Shown in pieces: positions 23,184 to 35,330 of a DNA stretch of 64,000 nucleotides; position 1 is the stretch's first letter, and each line of letters starts with the position of its first letter. This DNA comes from Tetragonia tetragonoides. Lineage: Eukaryota > Streptophyta > Magnoliopsida > Caryophyllales > Aizoaceae. A program made the position numbers and the translations under genes. The stretch covers positions 53,982,807-54,046,806 of the forward strand of contig CM076139.1 of the NCBI GenBank assembly GCA_038025085.1, read 5' to 3'. The notes beneath the pieces are model-generated. The model worked only from the letters and a program-made list of their open reading frames with translations. It was not told where the DNA came from and did not search any database.

Positions 23184-26100
23184 CTAAGGCACATAATTTA
23201 ACTGTTGCTCAAAATAATCTCTAGTTTTTTTGTTTCCAGATATCATGCTTCTTGCATAGATGTCGTACACAATTTGCTTAGCCAAAACAGCATACTCATG
23301 CTTCTGATCTTGAAATAATCTTCCATTTCTTTCTCTCCAGGTATAATATACCACAACTTCCACGACTGTAGCATAGGCCTTAGCCCTAGATTGCCTGCCT
23401 TTTGCCACCAAACAGGCCTGCTTAATCAAATCCTCCCAACTGCCAGCATTGATAGGTTCTTGCAGCCAGTTAAAAATCTTACACCACAGTTGGTGAGTAA
23501 ATGAGAAATCAAAAAATAAGGTGAGGGATACTTTCCTCATGTGCTTTGCAAAGGATGCACACACTAGGTCCCTGGATGCCAATCTTCTGAAGTCTGCTCC
23601 AGGTGGGCAGTCTATTCAATACGCACAGCCACAAGATGATTTTCCATTTAGGAAAAGAAAGAGGGCACCAGACTAGAGGTGACCAGGCTTTCTTCTCAGT
23701 AACAGGGAGCATGGTCTTGTAAACATTTCCCATCTTGTACTTTGTAGAACTCTGAGATAGTACACTTGCAGCAAGCTCATTTCTAAGATCAAAGAGTTTT
23801 TGAATAATCCAAGAGGCTTGAGTAGGTTTCAAGGTTGTCCAAAAGGATCCTTGTTTCATATAATAAGCATGAATCCATCTCACCCAAAGCTTCTCCTTAT
23901 GGTGTTGCATGTCCCAAAGGAGTTTGCCAAGTGCAGCTTTATTCCATAGAGCTAGGCTAAACACACCCAGTCCACCTTTGCTGGCAGGAGTACAAACAGT
24001 GTCCCAGGCAACAAGTGCCCTGCTACTAGGGTCAGCTGATCCAGTCCATAGGAATCTTCTGCATAACTGATCAATGGAATGTATTACAGACACATGGATA
24101 TTGAAGAATTGCACCCAGTAGCTACTCATAGCAGCCAGCACAGACTTGATTAGTTGCAAGCGCCTTGCATAAGATAGAAATTTAGTGGTCCAAGACTGAA
24201 TTCTGCAGGTAACTCTTTGAATGAGGGGATCATAATACTTGGCTTGCAGTCTCTTAGATGTAAGAGGAATGCCAAGGTAACGAAAGGGAAGATCACCAAG
24301 CTGCATATCCAGACTATTGAGAATCTCACTCTGTGTGCCCTCTGAAACACCCCCAAAGTAGACCTCAGACTTGCTATTGTTGGCACAAAGGCCAGAACAT
24401 TCAGAGATTTTTTGGAACTGCTTGAACAGAAGCTTGACAGATTCAGTATCACCCCTAGAGAAAAGTAACAGGTCATCTGCAAAAATAAATACTGTGAACC
24501 AACTCAAACTTCTTGCATCTAGGATGGTATTTGAACCCAGGTTTGTTCCTCAAATCTTTCAAGCACCTAGAAAGATACTCCATGAAAATCACAAAGAGAT
24601 AAGGGGAGATAGGGTCCCCCTGCCTCAATCCCCTTTTGGCTTCAAAAGGCTCCATAGAAACTCCACTAAACAACAAAGAGTAACTAGCAGTGCTTATACA
24701 CATTTTTGTCCAGCTAACAAATTGTATAGGGAAATGCAAGCCAAGAAGGATTTGCTCAAGAAAACACCATTCCACAGAGTCATATGTCTTTTTCAGATCA
24801 ACCTTCAGTATACATCTAGGAGAAATGCCCTTCCTACCATAAAACTTTATCAATTCATGAGCTAAAATGATATTATCTCCTATGAATCTGTTTTTAATAA
24901 AAGCAGCTTGTTCATGACTCACAATGCTATCTAACACACTACACAATCTATTAGCTAGAGCTTTAGATAATATCTTGTATAGAATGTTGCAATAAGCTAT
25001 GGGACGAAAATCACTCACCAATAGAGGATTTGCTTTCTTAGGCACCAATGTAACAGTAGCATAGTTGATGGATTTCAGCATCTTACCAGAGTGAAAGGTA
25101 CTTTGAATGGCTTTTGTCACTTCCTTACCTACAATATGCCAAGTAGCTTTATAAAAAGATGTTGTATATCCGTCAGAGCCTGGTGCCTTATCCCCATCCA
25201 TCTCCCAAAGTGCAGCTTTGATTTCATGGTCAGAGAATGGAGCACATAAGCTAATCTGCTGCTCAACAGATAAAACTTTACCATTTGCAAACATATCTGG
25301 ATCAACTGCTGGTAACTCCTCAGCTGCAGATCCCATAAGACCTTGAAAAAAGTTTTGGAACTCATGTTGGATGTCTTGTTTCTCAGTAAGACGAACCCCC
25401 AGGTTGTTGTGGATGGAAATAATCTTATTAGAAGCCCTTCTAGATTTAACACAAGCATGGAAGAACTTTGTGTTAGAATCTCCTGTATGAATCCAGTTAA
25501 TTATGGACTTCTATTTCATGAATTGTTCTTCCATACACAGCAAGTGCTCAAAAGTCTCAGCTGCAGCTTTCTCATTTTGTATCAAATCAGCATCAAATAA
25601 ATTGCTTTGCACAGCAACTTGGGCTTGTTCAAGGTCAGTTCTAGCTTTAGTAATTTTCTGACTCATGCTGGAGCAATACAAGTCAGAATGCTTCAAATGT
25701 TGTTTAAGCTTCTTATGTTTCTGCATTATTTTATACATAAGAGAGCCAGAGCCATCAAACTGCCATCCCTCTCTAACAACAGTCTCAAATGATTCATGAG
25801 GGATTCAAGAGTTGAAGAACCTAAAAGGTTTCTTCCCACCAGTATGATCAGGTTTTAGATGCAGGATACCAGGGGAGTGATCAGACACAGAGGGCATCAT
25901 AAACTCCACTTCAACAGCAGGGTATTCAGCAAACCAATCACCATTCCCAAGAACACGATCAATCCTACTATATACCCTGCCAGAAACAGATTGCTTGTTA
26001 CACCAAGTATATTCTGCACCAGTGCTCCTAATATCCTCCAGACCAAGAGAAGAACAGAGTAGTTGTAGCTCTTCAGTACCAGTCCATCTATTGCTAGCTT

Positions 26101-26548
26101 GAATTCTCTCATTAGCATGCAGAGTAGAGTTGAAATCCCCACCCAAAATCCAAGGGACATGAATAGAATTTCCAAAACTCAAAATAGTTTGCCAGCACCT
26201 GTCTCTAGCTAGGGCACAGTTCCTAGCATATATTGCAGTCACATAGAAATTTTCTCCAGATAACAGACACAATTTAAAATGAACAAACTGGTCTGTAACC
26301 TGTTCAATGTTAATACTGGCCACAGAAGGATCCCAGAGTAACAGAATTTTCCCATTTACAGCATAATCATGGTTACAGTAAGCAGACCAAGCATTAGCCA
26401 AGTGAGAAGTCACTTTACTAACTTTAGCTAATTTGACTCTAGTTTCAATTACAGCAAAAGAGATATTATGCTTAAATAAGTACTTTTTTACCTCTCTTTG
26501 TTTTTGGGGCTTATTAATACCCCTCACATTCCAGAATAATATCTTCAT
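23184..26548 (-). pseudogene. LINE ORF2: endonuclease and reverse transcriptase
   Basis: Endonuclease at 26548-25805 (ILFWNVRGINKPQKQ, GGDFNSTL, YSRIDRVLGN, SDHSPGIL). RT follows (DGDKAPGSDGYTTSFYK, NFRPIA-like DFRPIAYCNILYKILSKALANR, RGLRQGDPISPYLF, FADDLLLFSRG), then zf-RVT (FPKWKIILWLCVLNRLPT, CILCKAHEES) and a C-terminal Trp-rich part. Damage: TGA at 25805, TAG near 25511, a one-base shift just before the FADD motif near 24500, and another in a T run near 23520. The FADD active-site motif itself is preserved. Confidence 0.9.
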
Positions 26549-27818
26549 TGAGTAATTGAGAGGTCTGGAGGCTTATTCCCAAGATTCTCCAAATCCTTTC
26601 GTATCCCGGTAAAAACATTTACAGCTGCATTGCTACCAAAAGAAATCCCATTATTTTGCAACACCACTGAAATACCCTGACCTGCATCCCTCTCAGGGTC
26701 TTGGTCTTGAAGGGCTGCAAATGAGTTCCTTTGTAAGACTGTGCTATGGACTTGTTGAGAAAAGTCCCATCTCTGTTCCTCAACAGATTTTGAGATATCT
26801 GTTTGTTGGAAATGTTCCTGTTCATTACTGTCTTCAAAGGAAACTACAGGAGAGCTCATACTCAGTGCAATTGGAGGGCCACTAGTTTGCACAACTGGTT
26901 GCCTAGGCCTCCAGGTAGCATTGTTTTTTCTTTTCCTATTTCTTCTGATTTGTACAGGACGAAATTCCTGAGGATCAGCAGCAGCTGGGGCACTAGAAGA
27001 TGCCTTATTAGTGCTACATTTCTCAGAAAGATGGCCAAACTTCCTGCAGGATTGACAAAATGCTGGCTTCCATTCAAATTGTACCCTTTGCTTCATCATA
27101 GTACCATCATCAGTCTGGAAACAAACCTCCTTAGGGTAGGGAACAGTGATATCCACATCAATAAGGAGCCTAGCAAATGAAATTCGCTCTTGTTCAGCAG
27201 TAACTCTATCAACATGACAAGGTTTGCCCACACAACTCCCTAGTCTACTAAGGGAATCAATATACCAGCACTGTAGGGGGAGGTTGGGGAAGAGGACCCA
27301 AAGGGGAACAGTACGATACAAAGACTGGTCCATCTTGAAATCACTACCCCATTCAAGCAGCATGAATGGTTTAGAATTGAATGCATAGGGGCCTCTAGCA
27401 AGTACATCACTCATATCTTCATCTGAGACAAATTTGAAAATGAAATAACCCTCCTCATGCAAATAACATTTAGGGGTTGCAACAAAATTCTCCATTTGGC
27501 TAAAATATGGTGAATCCCCCAATACAAATCCAATTATAGAAGTTGCCCACTTCTGCTGTTCCTTCTCTAATTCGGATTTTAGCAATTTAGCAACTGGTTT
27601 TCCTTCTTTCATTACAGGTGCAATATATTTCAATTTCGTAGAATAAGTAGCGATTCGATTAGAAGAAATACTAGCAAATTCTCAGTCTCAGTAGACAGAT
27701 TTACCTCAGGATTTACAGAAGAAATCCGAGTAGGGGATGGAACAGTAGCAGTGGATGGAGTTGATGGCGTTTCTCGAGAATTTCCAGTTTGAGTTGGACC
27801 CGCACTCGGAGTCATCAT
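26545..27818 (-). pseudogene. LINE ORF1: DUF4283 and CCHC zinc-knuckle protein
   Basis: The main frame, 27633-26545, has the DUF4283 landmarks (GFVLGDSPYFSQME, FVSDEDMSDVLARGPYAFNSKP, WVLFPNLPLQCW, GKPCHVD) and then a knuckle (CQSCRKFGHLSEKC), followed by a polar tail. This is the nucleic-acid-binding chaperone of plant L1 elements. The first 45 or so codons (27818-27680, Thr/Pro/Ser-rich) are in another frame, so a one-base indel near 27680 separates the start from the rest. The stop TGA at 26545 shares bases with the ORF2 ATG at 26548. Confidence 0.85.
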
Positions 27819-28278
27819 CTCAGGCGAAGCAACACCATCAGGAGAAACATTGTTGCCAATGACATTTACAATTATTGGGGATCACATACTCTTAATCCTT
27901 GGAGCAATTGTTATAGGCTCTTTGGTTGGGTTTTTCTTAATCATGAGTGTATCAGCGTAACATCCATTTTCTTCTTTTTTCGCTTAATTATTTACTACAA
28001 CGATTACAAGGACGTAAACCTATCCTCTGAAATGACAAAATGTATTAGTACATACTAAAAATGAGACTTGCTAACTTTTTGGGTTTTTAAGATTTGGTTC
28101 AGACTCTTCAGATTTACTACTTTAATGCTTAAAAGACTCTTCAAAATGTAACATGTCAATATTCCACTCACTTTTTTTGTCAGCACGCACCACCAATAGC
28201 TTTGTTTGAGTCTTGAAATGCAGTTTTTAAAACTCCCTTTATTTTCCCCCACGCCAATGGCTTTAAGACTGTCACTAT

Positions 28279-28550
28279 GGTTATGTTTGGCACGAACACC
28301 TATCTTTTCAATAAATGGTACTGCTTGAAGCTTGCAGCTAGTATTTTTTACTCTCTGCTACCAAACAGTTTGCCATATTTTTTTCAATCTGCAGCTACAA
28401 CTACAGCTACAACTCCGTACAACCAATTTTGTGAAAGCTATTCCTACAAACTTTCACCTGCAGCTGCAGCTACAGCTACAGCTACAACTAGTTTATTAGC
28501 ATTTTATAGCAGTTATCCAACTATTACAGCTAATTTTGCCAAACATAGCC
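28279..28550. mobile_element. Tourist-like MITE with GCTACA repeats
   Basis: Ends GGTTATGTTTGGCA and, inverted, GGCTATGTTTGGCA. The trinucleotide TAT flanks both sides. Internal AGCTACAGCTACA repeats occur in both halves. Confidence 0.65.
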
Positions 28551-28885
28551 TATCAAAACTCTCATAATAAAGATTTTTTCAATACTAGCATTGAGAATGT
28601 CCTAGTATATTTGTTTTGTTTCTTTTTTGGAATTTCCCAATATAACCACGCAATCTTTCGAGGAGAAAAAGAACTGCTAAGCCAGCCACTGCAATGGGGT
28701 GAACCTAAATGCTGGAAGCCTGGAAGTGGGGGGAGGGGGCCTTTGCTGGTGGAAAGAGGAGAGAGAAAGAGATTCAAAGATAATTCTTGACAATATACAT
28801 ACTCCTAATTTAATCATCATTTGATTCGGAGATCCACTTAGTAAGCTGGAAATTGATTTTCTTCAGACCAGTTGACTTGAATGAC

Positions 28886-28895
28886 TATATAAATA
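28886..28895 (+). promoter_or_regulatory. Probable TATA box of TM9SF copy 2
   Basis: TATATAAATA lies 77 bases before the ATG at 28972, a normal distance allowing a leader of about 45 bases. Confidence 0.55.
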
Positions 28896-28971
28896 TATGA
28901 AAATGTTCAATCAAAACAACCCATCTTTCTGAATCTACAGTTAAACCCTCTTTCTCTTTCTCTCTAACGCC

Positions 28972-31900
28972 ATGAATGCTCTAAGAAAAATCAAATTAAG
29001 GATCTTCTCATTGTTGTTTATCTTGCTAATGATTCATCTTCATACTGGGAGTTGTTTCTCTCTCTTCAGCCACTCTCCTCGCGAATTCAAAAAGGTTATA
29101 GCTTTTCACCTTTACCAAGCTCATATTTTCATTTTTCTTCTTTTTTTTTTTTTTTTAAAATTTTATTTTAAATTTTCTTTTTACAATGCAATAGCACTAT
29201 AGCAGAAATAGCTTTTCAATCTGATTGTACTAGTTTTGACTATTTGTATAGTATTCCATTAATGTTGCTTAATTTGTTGCTGGGATTCTGGAACTGGAGC
29301 AAACTGAACAGTCCTTTGACTGGGCACTGCGTTTTGACTTTTGAGTGTCTTGTGGTTAAATGCTAATGCTTATTTGCATTTTCTCTTATGGAGTTAAGAA
29401 CATAAACTCAAATGGACAATTAACTTCCCCTATTGTTTTAAAATGGAAACTAAATTTCAATGTTAGGAGATTGTAGGGTGCAACTTTACCCTTAAGCAGT
29501 TAAGAGTAATAGAGAATTGAAGTGTTAAGAGTAATAGAGAAGTTGAAGTTGTATTGTTTTGAAGACTTTGAATTGTGTGATTTAGTTAACGAGGTCTATG
29601 GGTTTCAAAGCTGCTTGCATTATGTAGTTTCCCCGTTCCAGTCTTCCAAACTTAAGTCGTTTGGTTCACTATTGGAAGTTGTATTTCCCATGTATATCAC
29701 TGTGGCGCGTGCCTCCGCCTAGCACCTCAGCTTCATGGACCTCTATCGCCTGGTTGCCCGGCTTGCGCCTCGCGGTTTATAAAACATTGATTCAGCTGAA
29801 ATAGAGAATCGGCTTTTAAAACATTGATCCGGCTTGCGCCTCGCGGTTTTTAAACTTTACCCCTAAGCAGTTAAGAGTAATAGAGAAGTATCCCCTTCTC
29901 CACAAGTACAAAAGTATTAGATTGGCTCTCTTGAGCTCAAAGATGATGAAGCCAAATGCTTCTTGAAAAGGAACTCAAAATAAACAGCACTGAAATCAGC
30001 AAGAAGCTGGTGAGGTTCTTCCAAAGTCGGGTTTTGAGTGAATAGGATGTACACAGCCTATTAGAGTTACACTTGTAGAATATTCTGGGAGACGGTTTGT
30101 GAGAGATCCCAGTAGAGTCACTTCAATTCTTCATCTTAACATAAAACACTGTTGTTATTTAAGGATGCTCAAACATATGCATGATGCTTGGACACTTTGA
30201 AGCTATGGCAAAAAAGCCTACTAATACCTTTCTAAGGGATGTGACCCTACTTATGGACATGTTCCTGTAGCACGGAGGACCAGCGTTTGTACTTTCTTTA
30301 AAATTAGCCGGCTGTGGTAAAACCTGAAATTGCAGGACACTCTTGGGCATCTTTGTATTATGTTTCATAAGAACCGATTTCAATCCCTAAAATTCATTCT
30401 ATTGTCTTAGTTTCACTGGTGTGTTTAGGTTATTATGTGCTTGGGTACCTAAGCATTGGTTGTCAGGGCTGACGTCCTGAAATGGAATTTTTGATGTCTT
30501 ATCAGTATGCAAGAAGTACATTCAGTAAATTTGGCCCATAGGAGAGACCTTTGCTTGAACTTCAGTGAAATGCTCGGATTTGAAACATTGAAGGCTTGAA
30601 ATCTATCAGCCATGTTGAACTATTAGTGGCATTCCTCTTGGTGTTTCATCTTTTAAAATTATTCAAGTGATCATTCGAAAAACACTTATCTAGCTCTCTA
30701 AATGCTTAGACTGGAATTTATTGTATAAAGAGGAGCAAAAGAACCTTGTTAAGTATCTCCTAGTATATGGCTTCCATGTTCACTCTCATATAATCATTGT
30801 GACATTGTTGGCCAGTTGTATTCAATGTTTTCTGGTGGTATTGTGATGCAACTATGAATTCAAGTCACGCCTTTATGATTAAAGCACACTCCTCTTCTCA
30901 CCTGTTTATTTGATTTACTTACTGCATTTTGGCTGACATCCTACTATTTGTCAATTGCTGTACATTGGATGCAGGGCGATTTACTGATGGTGAAACTCGA
31001 CAAAGTTACCTCCACGAATACCCAGCTTCCTTACACGTACTATTCTGTCCCTTTTTGTCGACCAGATACACCAGCTGACAATGCAACATACTTGGCTGAC
31101 ATTCTAGGATATCGATCCGAAAACTCTCCATATGTGGTTAGTTTTTCTATGTTGAATGGGCATGCAGGTACATAGTCTCCCTAGCAAGTGGGAAGTCACA
31201 TTTCTGCAACACTGACCCTGAGAACTACTTTTGGTTGTTGGAATTCTGCAGTTCAATATGTTGGAATCACTGCCGTGCAAAGTAATCTGTCGTACAACTC
31301 TTGATGCTGAATCAGCTAAGGCTTTTGGAGAAAAAATACACAATGAATACCGAGTAAACATGGAGGAAACTGCTTCAAATCTCATCTATAAGGGGAAAAA
31401 GGAATTCTTTGCACATACATGTATTTGTCTATGTTCTGCTTGATTGCATTTGTCTGATGAATCGACCATCTCAGGGTCCTAGATGGACTTCCAGTTGCTC
31501 GTAGTGTACAAATGCTATACGAAACAACTAGTATCTATCAGCTTGGATTCAGGGTTGGGTTTATAGGGAAATATGCTGGAGTGAGTACATGAACTGTTTC
31601 TGCCATCCAAGCATATCTTGCAATTATGAGTTTGACATTTACTACTACTGTTGACAGTTGCTTAATTGTTCTGTATGCAGACTGAGGATTACATATATTT
31701 TGTGCACAACCACCTGAGTTTTACTGTTAAGTATCATATGGCTGCTGAAGGGGACTCGGCAAAGATTGTAGGGTTTGAGGTCACACCTTTTAGGTGAGTT
31801 CTGCTAAGGGCCTTATAATAAACCCAAAGTTTTTCCTGCTACTGTTAGCATGTTTTTTCTTTTATTTCTCCTCCTTATGCTTACTAGCTCACTCTTTTGG

Positions 31901-33993
31901 GAGGTATCCAGTGTCAAGTATGACAATGAAGTGGGATGGAATGAGAAGGCTAGTTTAACTAGTTGCAGAGATATTACAGATTCATATATTTCTTCCGGTC
32001 CTTCTTCCGGTCCGCAGAAAGTCCAAGACAAAGAAGAAATTATATTTACATATGATGTTGTCTTCGAGGTAGCTCATCTTCGGTCAAACTTGAACTTTGT
32101 TTTGGAGAATGGTATATTTGAATGTCGACTTATGTTATTTTAACTGAGGAAATTTGAGCTTGCCTGATGGATCATTGACTTCATGGTGGTGTTAGTTCCT
32201 CGACACGATATCAGGTCAATAATTACCTGAAGGTCTTGAGTTAGAATTATGGAAGCCGATATCTTCAATAGTGGAATGAATTGCACAAGATATAAGTGGG
32301 TCTATGTGTTATGCACACTTCAATCCCAACGGATATCCATGCTGTGAGGAGGGGTTGGGACATAAATCCATTACATTGAGCCCTCCCCATCAGCTTAAGC
32401 TTTTCGAAACCACATAATATGCTCTCTGGGGTGGGGAAGTGCTGAGTAAGGAACATCTAAAGAGAAGAGCATGGATTAAGAGATTTGAGACAGAGAGAAA
32501 ACTTAGGGAAAAGAAAATCTCGTACATGTTCTGATTTTTTTGCATAAACAGAATGTAAAGCCCCTTGCGTTTGAGAAATCTAACCATATATAGAAAAGTT
32601 CCTTAGTTACAGAAAAAGTGACAGGTGTTATTGCTCAGCTAACTCTCTTTCGTTTCCTTTTTTTTTTTGGTTGTCCCCTGCATCGATATAAAGTTTAATG
32701 GTAGATGACTGTCGAATACGAGGTCCCTGAATATTATTTTTTGCTTTGCTGTTTTCATCATCTCTGTTTATATTGAGCTGCAGTTTGCTATTTCAGCTGA
32801 ATCGGCTCAGATTGTCCTTTCACATTATCTTATTTATGTGCATTTTACAGGAGAGCAATGTTACATGGGCATCTCGATGGGATACATATCTTCGAACACA
32901 AGAACAAGAATTACATTGGTATGCAGCAATGAATTCTCTAGTGTCTACTTTTTTCTTCTTGGGAGTTGTGTCAATAATAATGATGCGTACACGCCGTGAA
33001 ATTTCGAAGTATAATGAGTCTGATATGCTGGAGGAAACAGGATGGAAACTAGTCCATTCAGATGTATTCAGGCCTCCATCTAACTCAGATTTACTTTGTG
33101 TCTGTGCTGGAACTGGGGTTCAGTGCTTGGGCACTATGATCAGTACCTTGATTGTTTCTGTCCTTGGATTCATCAAATCCTCAAATTGGGCTGAGGTTTG
33201 GACAACCATTCTTTTCTTTTGGATTTTAATGGGATATTTCGCTGGTTATGCATCAGCACGGCTGTACAAAACGTTTAAAGGAACAGAATGGAAGAAAATC
33301 GCTGTTAAGACAGCACTAGTGTTCCCTGCACCGGTGGCTATCATTCTCTTCATCTCAAACGCTGCCATCTATAGTCAGAAATCAGCGAGTGCTATTCCAT
33401 GTGGAACTATGTTCGCCTTGGTTCTCTTGTGGTTTGGCATTTCATTACCTCTAGTTTTCATCGGCTGCTATGTTGGTTTTGGAAAACAAGTGATAGAAGA
33501 TCCAGTCAGAACAAACAAGATCCCTAGAGAGATCCCTAAGCATGCCTGGTACAAGAAGCCGTTCACTTCTGCTCTAATGGGAGGAATTCTTCCATTAGCG
33601 GTTGTGTTTTACGAACTCTTTTACATCCTAGTTTCTTTGTGGTTGCATCAGTTCTACAACATTCACAGCTTCCAGCTCTTTGCCTTTCTTGCCCTATTGG
33701 CTACTTGTGGCGGGACTGCCATCTTTCTGTGCTACTTGCAGCTCTGTCGCGAGGACTACAGGTGGTGGTGGACGTCTTACTTGTTATCCAGCCTTTCGGG
33801 ACTTTATCTTTTCCTCTATGCAGCTTATTTCTTTGCTGCCAATCTTTACATCGAGAAGCCAGTTTCGATACTCATATATTTTGGTTACATGCTCATTGGA
33901 TCATATGCATTTTCCATGTTAACTGGCGCTATTGGCTTCTATGCATGCTTCTGGTTTACGAGACTCATATACTCATCCTTGAAGATCGATTGA
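28972..33993 (+). CDS. Transmembrane 9 superfamily (TM9SF/EMP70) protein, copy 2, with a defective splice donor
   Basis: Exons predicted by comparison with copy 1: 28972-29094, 30975-31136, 31252-31361, 31475-31580, 31681-31793, 31912-32068, 32851-33993. Lengths match copy 1 exactly for exons 3-5 and nearly elsewhere; 637 aa if all join. It has a signal peptide, luminal domain (LPYTYYSVPFCRP), GWKLVHSDVFRPP, GTGVQCLG, GYASARLYK, about nine TM helices and the C-terminal KID that matches the KxD COPI-binding form. Odd: at the exon 3 end the GT donor present in copy 1 reads GG (31362-31363), so this junction cannot be canonical. Unspliced reading meets a stop at 31441-31443. A GT further on (31422) joined to the acceptor ending at 31493 would restore frame through a ~70-base intron. 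The rest of the gene shows no damage, so either an alternative site is used or loss of function is recent. Confidence 0.88.
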
Positions 33994-34319
33994 TCACGAG
34001 TTGGGTGGTCTTGAAAAACAATCCTTGCACAGCAAAGTTTTAAAGGGTATTTGAGTATTTCATAGCAAAGTTATAGAGGCATTTGAGTAATTCATCTGTA
34101 ACTGTGTAACAAACTGTAACTTTGTAACTCTGAAACATACAGTCTGTAACTCTGTAACATACTGTAAGTCTGTAACAGTGCAACAGATGATTTCACATTC
34201 ACTTGTGAGCAAGGTATAAACATATGTACTTAATAACAGATTGATTTTCGTGCGGAAAAATCATAGGCGTTATCTTTTAGTTATGTTATTTTTTTTGAAG
34301 GGATCTTTCAGTTAATGTT

Positions 34320-35330
34320 ATTTAATTACACTTACGCCCGGTTTTTTTTGTCGTCTCCATGCTGCATTCCATTTCTTTTCAAACCGTTTCGTTTTGCATT
34401 TTGCAATTTATTTTGTCTCACATTTGTTTCAATATCCGCGCCGTTCCATTCTGTTCCGCTTTGCGTCGTTCCATTCCGTTCAATTCCATACTTCACCGTC
34501 CTGCACTATTCCATTGAAGAAAACGATGTTCAACAAAAAAAATTACACTAATTCAGGTTTGCACGCAGGACATGTTTTAAAAATGTATCAATGAGATCTA
34601 TTGCAAATGAAGTTACTAGTGTGACATAAGGCTTAAGCAAGCTAAAATGTTTTACTGTTAATTTAAATTCTATTTATTTTTTAATGAATGATCGAAATTC
34701 GCAAGGAAGGCAGCAGCTGTCATCGTTTTTTTCGATAATTCAGTACTATCGATCATCGTTTGCATCTTGTCTAACTATCCTAATTTGAGGTAAAGCAATT
34801 TTATTGTGTAAAAGATACACAAAGTTTTGGAGTATACATTTTTTAATTGGTTAAATTTGTGACAACTGATATTATTATTACAAAAATTCATCTTGCTGGA
34901 GTGAATTTTAGAATGTGCCGTGGCGATACGTTTGTCAACAACGCATTACATGCAACGACAAACTATATAAGGACACCATTATATCATTTTCTACAAATAA
35001 AATATTCTTTAGAATATATTTTGTTGATATTTCTTCCATCAGCAGATCCTTTTCTATGTAAAATTTAACGCCCCATTTTCTAACAAAAAAATAATTCAAC
35101 ACCCCAATGAAAAATGGCATAAGTAGCTACATGAACGGCGAAGAACGTAATAATTTTCCAGAACGGAACAGAACGGTGCGGAACAGAATTGGTTACATAA
35201 TAGAATAAAATGTGAAACAAAAAATGAAATACAAAATGCGATGCAAGCGCAGAATGAAAATGAACGAAATGGAATGAAATGCAGCATGGAGACGCCGAAA
35301 AGAACAAGGTCAACCACTAGTATATACTAT
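34320..35330. repeat. Inverted-repeat (fold-back-like) element with TTCC-rich arms
   Basis: CGTCTCCATGCTGCATT at 34352-34368 returns inverted at about 35280-35295, and both arms continue inward with drifting CATTCCATTCCGTTC-type words. The middle (34560-35070) is unrelated AT-rich DNA. No coding capacity and no clear target-site duplication. Confidence 0.5.

Larger units (their letters stand above)
22990..27842 (-). mobile_element. Near-full-length L1-type LINE, inactivated
   Basis: A 9-bp direct repeat AGAAACATT flanks the element (22981-22989 and 27843-27851) and a T run at 22990-23004 is its poly(A) tail, so it inserted by target-primed reverse transcription in minus orientation. Reading leftwards: ORF1 (DUF4283 plus a CCHC knuckle, 27818-26545) and ORF2 (endonuclease, RT, zf-RVT; 26548-23184), which overlap by ATGA. 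No RNase H domain follows zf-RVT, unlike the LINE at 13 kb. Several frameshifts and stops (listed under its ORFs) show it is dead. Confidence 0.93.

Noticed and set aside
27852..27960. Hydrophobic frame (LLILGAIVIGSLVGFFLIM) right of the LINE
   Set aside because: Short, no family, no splice sites; probably chance in AT-rich DNA.
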